The notes: generated from the letters alone by a model not told the origin. A stretch of DNA of 64,000 nucleotides from Caulobacter sp. 602-2 (GCF_011043625.1 NZ_JAAKGT010000006.1:186001-250000), one strand, 5' to 3'. Positions 1 through 9,158 are shown, numbered from the stretch's first letter. Program-made: numbers and translations.

Positions 1-16
1 AAGGGGCACAACACCC

Positions 17-2152
17 ATGAGTTCTTGGCTTTACGTAGCCATCGGCGCCGGGCTTCTGGCGGTGCTGTATGGCGCGGTTCAGACCGCCAGGCTTTTGAAG
101 GCCTCGCCGGGCGATGCGAAGATGCAGGAGATCGCCGCGGCCATCCAGGAAGGCGCCCAGGCCTATCTGAACCGTCAGTACACCACCATCGCCATCGTCG
201 GCGTCGTGGTCGTCGCGGTCCTGGCGTTCTTCTTCAAGGGCTGGGAGCAGCCCGTCGGCTTCGCGCTGGGCGCGATCCTGTCTGGCCTGGCGGGCTTCGC
301 CGGCATGCTGATCTCGGTCCGCGCCAACGTCCGCACCGCCCAGGCCTCGTCCGAAGGGCTGGGCAAGGGCCTGTCGATGGCCTTCACCTCGGGCGCGGTC
401 ACCGGCATGCTGGTGGCGGGCTTCGCCCTGCTGGGCGTGGCCGGCTATTACGCCCTGCTGCTCGGCGCGGGCCATGAGAGCACCGATCGGGTGGTCATCG
501 ACTCGCTGGTGGCCCTGGGCTTCGGCGCGTCCTTGATCTCGATCTTCGCCCGTCTGGGCGGCGGCATCTTCACCAAGGGCGCCGACGTGGGCGGCGATCT
601 CGTCGGCAAGGTCGAGGCGGGCATCCCCGAGGACGACCCCCGCAACGCCGCGACCATCGCCGACAACGTGGGCGACAACGTCGGCGACTGCGCCGGCATG
701 GCCGCCGACCTGTTCGAGACCTACGCGGTGACCACGGTGGCCACCATGGTGCTGGCGGCGATCTTCTTCACCGGCACCGACGTCGTCGGCTCGATGATGC
801 TGCTGCCGCTGGCCATCTGCGCCGTCTGCATCGCCACCTCGATCATCGGCGCGTTCTTCGTCCGCCTGGGCAAGAACAACAACATCATGGGCGCGCTCTA
901 TCAGGGCCTGATCGTCACCGGCGTGCTGTCGGTGCCGGCCGTCTGGTGGGTGATTCACCAGCTGGTGCCGGACGCCATCGAGCTCGACGGCCGCCTGTTC
1001 ACCGCCAACAACCTGTTCTACTGCGGCCTGGCGGGCCTGGTGGTCACGGCGCTGATCGTGGTGATCACCGAGTACTACACCGGCACGGGCTTCCGGCCGG
1101 TGAAGTCGGTGGCCCAGGCCAGCGTGTCCGGCCACGGCACCAATGTCATCCAGGGGCTGGCCATGTCGCTGGAGTCCACGGCTCTGCCGGCGTTGACGAT
1201 CATCGTCGGCATCGTGGTGACCTATAACCTGGCGGGCCTGTTCGGCATCGCCATCGCCACCACCACCATGCTGTCGCTGGCCGGCTTCATCGTCGCCCTG
1301 GACGCCTTCGGCCCCGTCACCGACAACGCCGGCGGCATCGCCGAGATGGCCGGCCTGCCGCCGGAAGTCCGCGTCACCACCGACGCCCTGGACGCGGTCG
1401 GCAACACCACCAAGGCCGTCACCAAGGGCTACGCCATCGGTTCGGCGGGCCTGGGGGCCCTGGTGCTGTTCGCGGCCTATACCGAGGACCTGAAGTTCTT
1501 CTCCGAGAACGCCGCGCCCGGCAGCTTCTTCGACGGCATGGGGGCGGTCAGCTTCGACCTGTCCAACCCCTATGTCGTGGTCGGCCTGCTGTTTGGCGGC
1601 CTGCTGCCGTTCCTGTTCGGGGGTCTTTCCATGACCGCCGTCGGCCGCGCGGCCGAGTCGGTGGTGGCCGAGGTCCGTCGCCAGTTCCGCGACAACCCCG
1701 GCATCATGACCTACGAGACCAAGCCCGAATACGGCAAGGCGGTCGACATCCTGACCAAGGCGGCCATCCGCGAGATGATCGTGCCGTCCCTGCTGCCGGT
1801 GGTGTCGCCGGTGGTGCTGTTCTTCGTCATCAACGCCATCGCCGGCAAGGTCGACGCCTTCGCCTGCCTGGGCGCCATGCTGATGGGGGTGATCGTCACC
1901 GGCCTGTTCGTCGCCATCTCGATGACCAGCGGCGGCGGCGCCTGGGACAACGCCAAGAAGGTGATCGAGGAAGGCTTCACCGACAAGGACGGCGTCCTGC
2001 ACAAGAAGGGCGGCGACACCCACAAGGCCGCCGTCACCGGCGACACCGTCGGCGATCCCTACAAGGACACCTCGGGTCCCGCCGTGAACCCGATGATCAA
2101 GATCACCAACATCGTGGCCCTGCTGCTTCTGGCGGTGCTGGCCCACGGCTGA
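17..2152 (+). CDS. hppA: K+-independent proton-pumping membrane pyrophosphatase
   Basis: Inner-membrane pump that couples pyrophosphate hydrolysis to proton export. The 711-residue product is full length for the family and is almost wholly hydrophobic, with many transmembrane segments. The substrate-binding signature [20 protein letters not shown] followed by [15 protein letters not shown] spans residues 202-236. In the later signature [10 protein letters not shown] the lysine (K466) and threonine (T469) are the pair that marks the potassium-independent subclass; potassium-dependent enzymes carry alanine at the lysine position. The ATG at 17 gives the usual short N-terminus before the first membrane helix. 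The gene is followed by a hairpin terminator that overlaps the end of the convergent gene. Confidence in the family is very high; the subclass is inferred from the two residues. Confidence 0.97.
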   Translation: MSSWLYVAIGAGLLAVLYGAVQTARLLKASPGDAKMQEIAAAIQEGAQAYLNRQYTTIAIVGVVVVAVLAFFFKGWEQPVGFALGAILSGLAGFAGMLISVRANVRTAQASSEGLGKGLSMAFTSGAVTGMLVAGFALLGVAGYYALLLGAGHESTDRVVIDSLVALGFGASLISIFARLGGGIFTKGADVGGDLVGKVEAGIPEDDPRNAATIADNVGDNVGDCAGMAADLFETYAVTTVATMVLAAIFFTGTDVVGSMMLLPLAICAVCIATSIIGAFFVRLGKNNNIMGALYQGLIVTGVLSVPAVWWVIHQLVPDAIELDGRLFTANNLFYCGLAGLVVTALIVVITEYYTGTGFRPVKSVAQASVSGHGTNVIQGLAMSLESTALPALTIIVGIVVTYNLAGLFGIAIATTTMLSLAGFIVALDAFGPVTDNAGGIAEMAGLPPEVRVTTDALDAVGNTTKAVTKGYAIGSAGLGALVLFAAYTEDLKFFSENAAPGSFFDGMGAVSFDLSNPYVVVGLLFGGLLPFLFGGLSMTAVGRAAESVVAEVRRQFRDNPGIMTYETKPEYGKAVDILTKAAIREMIVPSLLPVVSPVVLFFVINAIAGKVDAFACLGAMLMGVIVTGLFVAISMTSGGGAWDNAKKVIEEGFTDKDGVLHKKGGDTHKAAVTGDTVGDPYKDTSGPAVNPMIKITNIVALLLLAVLAHG

Positions 2153-2174
2153 TCCGGCCGTCTCGGCCCTGATC

Positions 2175-2864
2175 TCAAGCGCCTCGGGGCTCCGGCTCCG
2201 GGGCGCTTTCCTTTTCCGCCGCGCCGTACGCGCGCGCCAGCTCCCTGGCCTTGGCCAGGACCCTGTCGCCCGGGTCCAGCTCGACCAGCTGGCAGAAGCG
2301 CGCCAGGAGCGTGGAGGCCTCGGCTTCGCGACCGAGCGCGTCGAGGCACAGCCCCCAGGCCAGGTCCCTCTGTGTGTAGCCCGAGCGCGGCGGCGACCCG
2401 ATGGGCGGCCCGCGTGTCTCGAAGATCGCCACGATCGCCTCGATCGAGGTGACGGGCGCGAGTTCCTCGGCGGCCAGCTTGCGGACCTTGCGGGCGATCC
2501 TGGCCGCGCGGCCCGGCCCGTCCCAGTCCCGGAAGGCGCACCAGTCGGGCAGGGGCGTGCCCGTGCTGGGCCGCGGCCCGAGATGCAGGTCCAGCCTGGC
2601 CTTCTGGGCCGAGCGTTTCCAGGAGAGCTTGGCGTCGCCCATGACCGGTACGAAGTCGATCGCGACGCCCCAGGCGGCCGAGCGGGTCGCGCCCTTGAAG
2701 GCCTTGACCTCGACCATCGGCCGGATGCCGCCCACGGAGGGAGCGACCCATCGCCAGTCGCTCACCCGCTCGAAGCTCGGATCGGGCGCGATCGCGGCCA
2801 GCGCTTCGAGCACCTTGGGATCCACGGTTCCGCCCCTGTGCGACCAGCGCTGGAGACGGCGCAT
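2175..2864 (-). CDS. Hypothetical protein of unknown function
   Basis: I do not recognise a named family. The product (about 229 residues from the ATG at 2864) is soluble and basic. Its first part contains the aromatic run SDWRWVAPSVGG and a segment around GVAIDFVPVMGDAKLSWKRS that reads like a beta-rich domain. The C-terminal third is helical and Ala/Leu/Arg-rich, and resembles a short helical repeat. The frame stays open upstream to 2972, but that start would overlap the response-regulator gene by 53 bp. A GTG at 2825 preceded by GGGGCGGA is another possible start. It lies head-to-tail after the response regulator on the same strand, so the two may be cotranscribed. Confidence 0.6.
   Translation of the reverse strand: MRRLQRWSHRGGTVDPKVLEALAAIAPDPSFERVSDWRWVAPSVGGIRPMVEVKAFKGATRSAAWGVAIDFVPVMGDAKLSWKRSAQKARLDLHLGPRPSTGTPLPDWCAFRDWDGPGRAARIARKVRKLAAEELAPVTSIEAIVAIFETRGPPIGSPPRSGYTQRDLAWGLCLDALGREAEASTLLARFCQLVELDPGDRVLAKARELARAYGAAEKESAPEPEPRGA
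2178..2214 (+). terminator. Rho-independent terminator after hppA
   Basis: Ten-base arms AGCGCCTCGG (2178-2187) and CCGGGGCGCT (2198-2207) pair with one G-U wobble around a 10-nt loop. A pyrimidine tract (TTTCCTTTTCC) follows. The structure lies inside the last codons of the opposite-strand gene ending at 2175, so the two genes converge with no spacer. Confidence 0.6.
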
Positions 2865-2919
2865 TTCCAGCCAGCTGATCGGGGGCAGGGCGGGCAGGAT
2901 CAGCAAGCGGCTCGCTCTT

Positions 2920-3477
2920 TCAGTAGACCTCTTCCGGATCGAAGTCGTAGGCGGCTTCCGACTCGCCGCCAAGCGCCGTCGGGGCGGGCTGGGCGCCGCG
3001 TCGCTCGTCGCCGACGAAGTCGTGATCGATGCGCCGGCGGCGGCAGGGGCCGAAATAGGCCTGGGTGCGGACGAAGTCGCGCGGGTTGTTGATGACCTCG
3101 TTGATGCGGTGCATCACCCCGCGCGCCGTCAGCGGCTTGGCCAGGAACTCGGTCACCCCGGCCATTCGGGCCTCGTCGAGCGTGCGGCGGGTGGCGTGGC
3201 CGGTCATCATGATGATCGGCGCGTACGGGTTCGGGCTGGCCTGCGAGTTGCGGATCCAGTGCACGAACGACAGGCCGTCCACCGGCTGCATCATCAGGTC
3301 GGTGAACACGATGTCGATCTCGCGTTCGGAAAACAGCTTCAGCCCCTCGACGCCGTCGCCGGCCTCGAGGATGCGCCGCACCCCCGCTGACTTCAGGATC
3401 GCGGCCAGGATGCCGCGCATGTTGGCGTTGTCGTCGACGATGAGCATCGTCAACGCACGCAGATCTACCGCGCTCAC
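2920..3477 (-). CDS. CheY-like response regulator receiver protein with short tail
   Basis: Single receiver domain (residues about 8-130) for phosphotransfer signalling. All catalytic positions are present: acidic pair D15-D16, phospho-acceptor D60 in FTDLMMQPVDG, switch threonine T92 in IIMMTGHAT, and K114 in FLAKPLTA. A tail of about 50 residues, rich in Arg, Asp and Glu, follows and has no recognisable output domain, so it probably acts by protein-protein contact. The GTG start at 3477 is preceded by GGGGGAGAAGG on the minus strand; an ATG at codon 11 would remove the first beta strand. The sensor kinase is not in the window. Confidence 0.9.
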   Translation of the reverse strand: MSAVDLRALTMLIVDDNANMRGILAAILKSAGVRRILEAGDGVEGLKLFSEREIDIVFTDLMMQPVDGLSFVHWIRNSQASPNPYAPIIMMTGHATRRTLDEARMAGVTEFLAKPLTARGVMHRINEVINNPRDFVRTQAYFGPCRRRRIDHDFVGDERRGAQPAPTALGGESEAAYDFDPEEVY

Positions 3478-3658
3478 GACCTTCTCCCCCAGAGCAATCG
3501 ACGCCAGGGTTGGGGCCCGAGCGTCGACCAGACGGAAAGGTTGTGACGGACGTGCTTGAGGAAACGTTGATACGGCGACAAAAAGCCGCAGGAAATCACA
3601 CGCTTATAGTCAAGCTTCGGTAAGGTTGAAGTGTCGGTTAACCGACTTAGCGCCCAGC

Positions 3659-4147
3659 CTAGCGACGGTCGCCGGGACGGGTGCCGGGCACGCCTTCGTC
3701 GTCCTGGGGCAGCATGCCGCCGCGACCGACGGTGCCGAGCAGTTGCTCCAGCACGGTCATTTCGCGACCGCGGGTCGGGGTCTCGCGGCCGTTGTAGGCG
3801 ATGACCTTGCCGTCCTTCAGGGTGAAGGTGTCGACCGAGGCGACCTTTTCGTCGGCGGCGTCGAACTTGATGGCCACCACGTCGCGCTTGATCACGCGGG
3901 GCTTGTAGAAGGCCACGCGGTCGGTGGTCTGCGAGATGTAGTACCAGGCGTTGTTGTCGAAGGTGGACACCGCCGACGGCGAGCCCAGCTTTTCACGGAC
4001 GGTGGACTTGCTGTCCTCGCCGACCTTCATGTCGACCGGCTTGGCCTCGATGGCCTGGAAGCCGGAATAGCTCGTCAGCGGCGTGCAGCCTCCGGCGACG
4101 GCGGCGAGGCCGATGACGGCGGCGGCGAAAACGGCGGGGCGAGACAT
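3659..4147 (-). CDS. bamE: Outer membrane assembly lipoprotein BamE (SmpA/OmlA family)
   Basis: Small lipoprotein subunit of the BAM complex, which folds beta-barrel proteins into the outer membrane; this is relevant here because the window encodes four TonB-dependent barrels. The N-terminal signal ends in a lipobox AVAGGC, with lipidated Cys at about residue 21. The SmpA/OmlA fold follows, with the family-typical stretch KSTVREKLGSPSAVSTFDNNAWYYIS at roughly residues 47-72 and a beta strand VVAIKFDA. The C-terminal 40 residues are basic and probably disordered. It is divergent from the cytochrome bc1 chaperone gene, with a 121-bp shared promoter region. Confidence 0.92.
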   Translation of the reverse strand: MSRPAVFAAAVIGLAAVAGGCTPLTSYSGFQAIEAKPVDMKVGEDSKSTVREKLGSPSAVSTFDNNAWYYISQTTDRVAFYKPRVIKRDVVAIKFDAADEKVASVDTFTLKDGKVIAYNGRETPTRGREMTVLEQLLGTVGRGGMLPQDDEGVPGTRPGDRR

Positions 4148-4268
4148 TGAGGCTCCGGAACCGGAAGAAGGCTGGACTTTGACCTATCGCTCGCGCGGGC
4201 TTAGTTCAATGGCCCGCGTGGATGCTCAGGCCATCTAGAGGCGGCTCGCGGCGAAATAGAGGCGTGGA

Positions 4269-4799
4269 ATGTTTCTGGAACGGCTACTTAAGCCCAGGCC
4301 CGCGAAGCTGGCGGGGGAAAAACTCTATGCCTCGGCGGTCGCCCAGGCCCGATCCGCGCGATTCTACGCCGAACTGGGCGTTCGCGACTCGATGGAGGGG
4401 CGGTTCGAGCTCTTCACCCTGCACGTGGTGCTGGTGATCGAGCGCCTGAAAGGGCAGGGCGACGCGGCGCAGGAGACCTCGCAGTCGGTCTTCGATTCCT
4501 ACGTGCGGGGCCTCGATGACGCCTTCCGCCAGATCGGGGTGTCCGACACGGCCGTCGGCAAGAAGATGAAGAAGCTGGCGGGCGCCTTCTACGGCCGCCT
4601 GAAGACCTATGACGAGGCGTTCGCGGCCTTGCCCGATTCCTCCGAACTCGACGCTGCGCTCGCCCGGACCATCTTCGAAGAGCGCGGCGAGGGTGACGTA
4701 GCGGCCGTTAGCGCCTATGTGCGGTCCGCGCGTGAAGCTCTGGCGGGCCAGTCGCTGGACGCGCTGCTTAATGGAGAGGTGCAATGGCCGAACGTCTGA
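4269..4799 (+). CDS. Ubiquinol-cytochrome c chaperone (Cbp3-like) family protein
   Basis: Cytoplasmic or peripheral assembly factor related to mitochondrial Cbp3, implicated in cytochrome b / bc1 complex biogenesis. The 176-residue product begins with a short basic helix. It then shows the family pattern of paired helices: YAELGVRDSMEGRFELFTLHVVLVIERLK (residues about 35-63), then DSYVRGLDDAFRQIGVSDTAVGKKMKKLAGAFYGR (about 76-110). The following gene begins inside its 3' end (16-bp overlap), which indicates translational coupling with the DUF177/YceD gene. The function is inferred from family membership only. Confidence 0.88.
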   Translation: MFLERLLKPRPAKLAGEKLYASAVAQARSARFYAELGVRDSMEGRFELFTLHVVLVIERLKGQGDAAQETSQSVFDSYVRGLDDAFRQIGVSDTAVGKKMKKLAGAFYGRLKTYDEAFAALPDSSELDAALARTIFEERGEGDVAAVSAYVRSAREALAGQSLDALLNGEVQWPNV

Positions 4800-5323
4800 G
4801 CGATCCCTGGCCCAGCACCGTCACCCTGGCTCGCGTCGACCGCGGCGGGGTGGACCTGAAGCTGGCCCCCGACGAAACCGTGCTGAAGGCCATCGCCAAG
4901 CAGCTGGGTCTCGTTTCGCTGCATGATCTCAAGGCCGACGTCTATCTGCGCTCGTGGATGGACGGGGCGGAGGTCTCGGGCGTGCTGCGCGCCCGCGTCG
5001 TGCAGACCTGCGGCGTCACCAGCGACGATTTCGAGACGCCGATCGACGCCCGCTTCAGCCTGCGGGTCCTGCCGGCCGATAGCGAGCACGCCCCGCAGGA
5101 CGAGGGCGGCGAGCTGGGCCTGGATCCCGACGGCGACGATCCGCCCGACGTGCTGGAAGGCGAGACGATCGACGTCTCCGGCTACGTCATCGAACACCTG
5201 GCGCTGGAGCTGGACCCGTTCCCCCGCAAGCCGGGCGCCGTTTTCGTGCAACCGCCCGAGCCTGTTGAGCTTTCTCCGTTCGCGGCCCTGAAGGGGCTGA
5301 AAACGAAGGGCGACGAGGGCTGA
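4784..5323 (+). CDS. DUF177 / YceD family protein
   Basis: Small acidic protein of the YceD (DUF177) family, usually encoded just before rpmF or plsX and linked by context to ribosomal RNA metabolism. The 179-residue product carries the family segment SGVLRARVVQTCGVTSDDFETPIDARFSLRVLP (about residues 64-97) with a single conserved Cys, and an acidic middle (GGELGLDPDGDDPPDVLEGE). The C-terminus contains the typical YVIEHLALELDPFPRKPG. The start overlaps the previous gene. As is common in alphaproteobacteria, rpmF is absent and plsX follows directly, after a region with a perfect palindrome. Confidence 0.88.
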   Translation: MAERLSDPWPSTVTLARVDRGGVDLKLAPDETVLKAIAKQLGLVSLHDLKADVYLRSWMDGAEVSGVLRARVVQTCGVTSDDFETPIDARFSLRVLPADSEHAPQDEGGELGLDPDGDDPPDVLEGETIDVSGYVIEHLALELDPFPRKPGAVFVQPPEPVELSPFAALKGLKTKGDEG

Positions 5324-5340
5324 GTTGGCCCATACGCCTT

Positions 5341-5360
5341 CCGGCGTGATATCACGCCGG
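5341..5360. promoter_or_regulatory. Perfect 20-bp palindrome upstream of plsX (candidate operator)
   Basis: CCGGCGTGATATCACGCCGG is self-complementary over all 20 bases. It lies between the stop of the DUF177 gene and the GTG start of plsX, 48 bp before plsX, with a GAATC (CcrM-type GANTC) site two bases downstream. It has no U-tract, so it is not an obvious terminator. A dimeric regulator of the plsX-fabH block is one reading; none is identified. Confidence 0.45.
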
Positions 5361-5407
5361 GGAATCATCGGCCGCGTCGCGACCGTCTAAGGAGTCGATA
5401 GCGCCTC

Positions 5408-6490
5408 GTGCCCAAGCCAGTAGTCATCTCGATCGACGCCATGGGCGGAGATCACGGTCCGTCCGTGGTCGTGCCGGCGCTGGAGATCGCGGCCAAGAGC
5501 CTGCCCGACGTGCGCTTCCTGGTGCATGGCGACGAGGTCGCGCTGAACGCCGAGCTGGCGCGCGCGCCGGCCGCGCGGGCGGTGTGCACCGTCGTTCACA
5601 CCGACAAGTCCATCGCCATGGACGAAAAGCCCGCCCAGGCCATGCGCCGGGGCAAGGGCTCCAGCCTGTGGAACGCCGTCGAGGCCATCCGCGCGGGCGA
5701 GGCCGCCGCCTGCGTCTCGGCCGGCAACACCGGCGCGCTGATGGCGATCTCCAAGCTGATCCTGCGCATGAGCGCCGACTTGGAGCGCCCCGCCATCGTC
5801 GCCTCGTGGCCGACCATGAAGGGGATCTCGGCGGTGCTCGACGTCGGCGCCAATGTCGAGAGCGACGCCGACCAGCTGGTCGAGTTCGCGATCATGGGCG
5901 CGGCCTTCCACCACGCGGTGCACGGCTCGACCCGCCCGACCGTCGGCCTTCTGAACGTCGGCTCCGAAGAGCAGAAGGGCCATGAGGAAGTGCGCGAGGC
6001 GCACCGCATCCTGCAGGACAGCCCGCACTTCGACTTCGACTACCGCGGGTTCGTCGAGGGCACGGACATCGCCTACGGCACCGTGGACGTCGTGGTCACC
6101 GACGGCTTCACCGGCAATGTCGCGCTGAAGACGGCCGAGGGCCTGGCCCGGTTCTTCGGCAATGAGATCAAGCAGACCCTGACGGCCGGCCCGCTGGCCA
6201 TGCTGGGCGCGCTGATCGCCTCGGGCTCGCTGAAGAAGATGAAGCAGCGCCTGGATCCGGGCCGGGTGAACGGCGGGCCGCTGCTCGGCCTCAACGGCAT
6301 CGTGGTCAAGAGCCATGGCGGCGCTGACGCCAACGGCTTCGCCTCGGCCGTGCGCGTGGCGGTGGACCTGGCTCGCAGCGACTTCACCGCCGAGATCGAT
6401 CGTAATCTGAAGCGTCTGACCGCGGAAAAAGACCAAGCGGCCAAGGACGACGGCGCCGAGGGCGCCGAAACCCAGGGAGCCGCCGAGTGA
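5408..6490 (+). CDS. plsX: Phosphate acyltransferase PlsX
   Basis: Converts acyl-ACP to acyl-phosphate for the PlsY step of phosphatidic acid synthesis; peripheral at the inner membrane. The 360-residue length is typical. The N-terminus VVISIDAMGGDHGPSVVVPAL and the later segments SAGNTGALMAIS, GLLNVGSEEQKGHE and DVVVTDGFTGNVALK are classic PlsX signatures. The start is GTG at 5408, preceded by AAGGAG with a long spacing. The C-terminal tail is charged and low-complexity (AKDDGAEGAETQGAAE). The stop overlaps the GTG start of fabH (GTGA), so the two are coupled. Confidence 0.97.
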   Translation: MPKPVVISIDAMGGDHGPSVVVPALEIAAKSLPDVRFLVHGDEVALNAELARAPAARAVCTVVHTDKSIAMDEKPAQAMRRGKGSSLWNAVEAIRAGEAAACVSAGNTGALMAISKLILRMSADLERPAIVASWPTMKGISAVLDVGANVESDADQLVEFAIMGAAFHHAVHGSTRPTVGLLNVGSEEQKGHEEVREAHRILQDSPHFDFDYRGFVEGTDIAYGTVDVVVTDGFTGNVALKTAEGLARFFGNEIKQTLTAGPLAMLGALIASGSLKKMKQRLDPGRVNGGPLLGLNGIVVKSHGGADANGFASAVRVAVDLARSDFTAEIDRNLKRLTAEKDQAAKDDGAEGAETQGAAE

Positions 6491-7464
6491 GCGTAGTCCG
6501 CAGCGTGGTGACCGGCGTCGGGGCCTACCTGCCGCCGCAGATCGTCACCAACGAAGACCTGTCGAAGATCGTCGACACGTCCGATGAGTGGATCATCGAG
6601 CGCACCGGCATCCGTCAGCGCCACAAGGCCGCCGACGACCAGGCCGTGTCCGATCTCGCCGTCGAGGCCGCCAAGCAGGCGCTGGAACGCGCCGGCAAGA
6701 CCGCCGCCGACGTCGACCTGATCATCGTGGCCACCACTACGCCCGACCTGACCTTCCCGGCCACGGCCGCCATTGTGCAGCGCAAGCTGGGCGCGGGCGT
6801 GGGCATTGCGTTCGACGTCCAGGCCGTGTGCTCGGGCTTCGTCTACGCCCTATCGGTGGCCGACGGCTTCATCGCCCGCGGCAACGCCAAGTGCGCGCTG
6901 GTGATCGGCGCCGAGGCCATGACCCGGCTGATGGACTGGACCGACCGCGGCACCTGCGTGCTGTTCGGCGACGGCGCCGGCGCGGTCGTGCTGGAGCCGG
7001 GCGAAGGCGAGGGGACCACGGCTGATCGCGGCATGCTGGGCTTCGCCCTGCGCGCGGACGGGACCAAGCAGGACCTGCTCTATGTCGACGGCGGACCGTC
7101 GACCACCGGCACGGTCGGCAAGCTGCGGATGCTGGGCAACCAGGTCTTCAAGCATGCGGTGATCAACATTTCCGAGGCCATCCACGCCGCCGCCGAGAAG
7201 GCGGGCGTGACCGTGCCGGAAGTCGACTGGTTCATTCCGCACCAGGCCAACCAGCGCATCCTGCAGGGCGTGGCCAATCGCTGCGGCATCGACGAGGAAA
7301 AGGTGATCTCGACGGTGGCGCTGCACGCCAACACCTCGGCCGCCTCGATTCCCCTGGCCTTCGCCCACGGGGTCGCGGACGGCCGGATCAAGCCGGGCGA
7401 CCTGCTGCTGCTGGAAGCCATGGGTGGCGGCCTGACCTGGGGCGCCTGCGTCCTGCGCCTTTGA
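6487..7464 (+). CDS. fabH: Beta-ketoacyl-ACP synthase III
   Basis: Initiates type II fatty acid synthesis by condensing acetyl-CoA with malonyl-ACP. The 325-residue protein has the full catalytic triad: C115 in DVQAVCSGFVY, H252 in IPHQANQRI and N282 in ALHANTSAAS. The GTG start overlaps the plsX stop by four bases. The position between plsX and ihfA is the standard arrangement for this lineage. A 222-bp gap follows before ihfA. Confidence 0.97.
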   Translation: MSVVRSVVTGVGAYLPPQIVTNEDLSKIVDTSDEWIIERTGIRQRHKAADDQAVSDLAVEAAKQALERAGKTAADVDLIIVATTTPDLTFPATAAIVQRKLGAGVGIAFDVQAVCSGFVYALSVADGFIARGNAKCALVIGAEAMTRLMDWTDRGTCVLFGDGAGAVVLEPGEGEGTTADRGMLGFALRADGTKQDLLYVDGGPSTTGTVGKLRMLGNQVFKHAVINISEAIHAAAEKAGVTVPEVDWFIPHQANQRILQGVANRCGIDEEKVISTVALHANTSAASIPLAFAHGVADGRIKPGDLLLLEAMGGGLTWGACVLRL

Positions 7465-7686
7465 TGGTCACGGACCAAGCTTGACCTTGGGTTGGCGCAC
7501 GGCCTGCTTCAGCATATGAAGTATCCGGCTTGACCCTTTGACTTCATGCGGTATTCGCGGCATGCAGTCTCAAGTTGACGAGGTCTTGTCGCGCGAGATC
7601 GGGGCTTCGTGCGCCCGTTTTCGCAAGGATCGGACCGATTGGCGCGGACTGTGCTGAGTCCGCGCGTGAAGCGTATAGGGGGCGTT

Positions 7687-7989
7687 ATGAAGGGTTCGAC
7701 TTTGACCCGGGCTGACCTCTGCGAGGCTGTCCACGAGGAAGTAGGCCTGACTCGTCAGGACTGCGCCGGTCTCGTCGAGCGCACCCTGGATCTCGTGGCC
7801 GAGGCGCTCGAGAAGGGTGAGACGGTCAAGCTTTCCGGGTTTGGCGTCTTCCAGGTCCGCGAGAAGCGGGCCCGCATGGGGCGCAATCCCAAGACGGGCG
7901 AGCCGGCCGAGATCGAGCCGCGCCGCGTCATCGGCTTTAGGGCTTCCCAGGTCATGAAGGCGCGCATCGACAGCGCCCTGGACGACTAA
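7687..7989 (+). CDS. ihfA: Integration host factor alpha subunit
   Basis: DNA-bending nucleoid protein that pairs with IhfB. The 100-residue product starts at ATG 7687 ([20 protein letters not shown]). An in-frame extension to 7609 exists but lacks family similarity. The DNA-binding arm [23 protein letters not shown] and the C-terminal helix are intact, including the conserved proline-containing RNPKTGEP tip (about residues 61-68). The MerR-family gene follows after 12 bp and is probably cotranscribed. The 222-bp upstream gap probably holds its own promoter. Confidence 0.96.
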   Translation: MKGSTLTRADLCEAVHEEVGLTRQDCAGLVERTLDLVAEALEKGETVKLSGFGVFQVREKRARMGRNPKTGEPAEIEPRRVIGFRASQVMKARIDSALDD

Positions 7990-8001
7990 GGGGGCCGTGC
8001 G

Positions 8002-8433
8002 GTGGCGAAGGGGCCGAACGCCTTCCGCACGATATCAGAGGCCGCCGAGGAACTCGGCGTTCCCCAGCACGTCCTGCGTTTCTGGGAGACGAAGTTCTCG
8101 TTCATCCGCCCGATGAAACGGGCCGGCGGGCGGCGCTTCTATCGCCCGCAGGACATCGCCGTGCTGAACGGCGTGCGCGCGCTGCTGCACGCCGAGGGCT
8201 ACACCATCAAGGGCGTCCAGAAGCTGCACCGCGAGCAGGGCGTGGCCCACGTCATAGCCGCGGGCCTTGGCCAGAACGGCGCCGCCTTCCTCGAATCGCC
8301 GATCGTCGACGCGTTCGGCGATTCGGCCGAGTTTGCCTCGCCCACGCCCGAGCAGCGTCGTCGCCTGACCGAGGCGCTGGATGACCTCACCAGCATCAAG
8401 GCCCGTCTGGACGGGCTTTTGACCCGTTCCTGA
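8002..8433 (+). CDS. MerR family transcriptional regulator
   Basis: The N-terminal winged helix-turn-helix (residues about 8-75) contains [43 protein letters not shown], a MerR domain in which the usual Y of RYYE is replaced by FWE. The C-terminal 60 residues form a short coiled-coil-like helix ([22 protein letters not shown]) with no metal-binding cysteines, so no effector can be named. It starts with GTG at 8002, 12 bp after ihfA. This gene neighbours ihfA in many alphaproteobacteria. Confidence 0.9.
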   Translation: MAKGPNAFRTISEAAEELGVPQHVLRFWETKFSFIRPMKRAGGRRFYRPQDIAVLNGVRALLHAEGYTIKGVQKLHREQGVAHVIAAGLGQNGAAFLESPIVDAFGDSAEFASPTPEQRRRLTEALDDLTSIKARLDGLLTRS

Positions 8434-8461
8434 GGACTGTGGAAAACCACTAGATTTCCGA

Positions 8462-8490
8462 TTGCCGAGGCGAAGAGCGGCGCCTATAAG
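8462..8490 (+). promoter_or_regulatory. Sigma-70 promoter for tRNA-Pro(GGG)
   Basis: TTGCCG (8462-8467), exactly 17 nt, then TATAAG (8485-8490), followed by a GC-rich discriminator. The predicted start falls a few bases before the tRNA. Confidence 0.7.
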
Positions 8491-8506
8491 GGCGCTCCTT
8501 CCGCGT

Positions 8507-8583
<77 letters not shown>

Positions 8584-8620
8584 TTCTCTCCCTGGAGAGA
8601 ACATCGCGGAAGAAACGGAA

Positions 8621-8647
8621 AGGCCGCCCCTCGGGGCGGCCTTTTTC
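8621..8647 (+). terminator. Rho-independent terminator after tRNA-Pro(GGG)
   Basis: AGGCCGCCCC, loop TC, GGGGCGGCCT, then TTTTC. The stem is perfect, GC-rich and followed by a U-tract. Confidence 0.9.
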
Positions 8648-8673
8648 GTTTCCGGATCGGCGCTGGCCCCGAG

Positions 8674-8910
8674 CTAGCGTTGCCCGACGTCCAGCGGTTT
8701 GTCGGCCTTGCCCATCCAGGTGATCAGCGGGATGACCGGCAGGATCCAGCCCATGCCCAGCGCCACGAAATAGATCAGGTGCACGGCGCGGTTCAGGGGC
8801 AGGTGGTCGTACAGGCTGGTGAAGGCCCAGATCCAGCCGAGCAGAATCGCGATCACGCCGATCGAGCCGATCAGCTTGCGCAGGCGCGCCGGAATGAGGG
8901 GAGCGCTCAC
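8674..8910 (-). CDS. DUF2842 family small membrane protein
   Basis: The 78-residue inner-membrane protein has two hydrophobic helices: IGSIGVIAILLGWIWAFTSL (about residues 13-32) and AVHLIYFVALGMGWILPVIP (about 43-62). The pattern KLIG...W.LP..PLI.WM is that of the alphaproteobacterial DUF2842 family of unknown function. The GTG start at 8910 overlaps the stop of the GlsB-like gene (GTGA), so it is the second gene of a two-gene operon. The frame is open far upstream, but that part is shadow. Confidence 0.8.
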   Translation of the reverse strand: MSAPLIPARLRKLIGSIGVIAILLGWIWAFTSLYDHLPLNRAVHLIYFVALGMGWILPVIPLITWMGKADKPLDVGQR

Positions 8911-9158
8911 GCGGATCTCCGGAAGAGGCCGAGCACGGCCAGGAACAGGGTGGCGCCGACCGCCGAGACGGCCAGGCTGCCGAGGAAGCCGGGAATGGCC
9001 AGGTGCAGGCGCTGGGCGATGAAGGCTCCGATGAACGAGCCGATCACGCCGATCAGCAGCTTGATGAACAGGCTGTGGCGACGGGCCAGGGCCAGATCCG
9101 CGATCCAGCCGGCCAGGATGCCGATCACAACGGCGCTGAACACGCCCACGCCGCTCAT
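8907..9158 (-). CDS. GlsB/YeaQ/YmgE family stress-response membrane protein
   Basis: 83-residue, three-helix membrane protein of the transglycosylase-associated (YeaQ/YmgE/GlsB) family. Segments FSAVVIGILAGWIADLAL, LFIKLLIGVIGSFIGAFIA and LGSLAVSAVGATLFLAVLGL carry the small-residue-rich motifs typical of the family (GWIAD, GVIGSFIG). ATG 9158 is preceded by a strong purine run GGGGGAAG. The family is often induced by envelope or general stress; the biochemical role is unknown. Divergent from ctaA. Confidence 0.85.
   Translation of the reverse strand: MSGVGVFSAVVIGILAGWIADLALARRHSLFIKLLIGVIGSFIGAFIAQRLHLAIPGFLGSLAVSAVGATLFLAVLGLFRRSA

Noticed and set aside
3633..3646. GTCGGTTAACCGAC palindrome between bamE and the response regulator, with a TTAACC half-site like that of CtrA
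   Set aside because: Only one half-site is present (no TTAA seven bases away), and a 14-bp palindrome without context is weak evidence.
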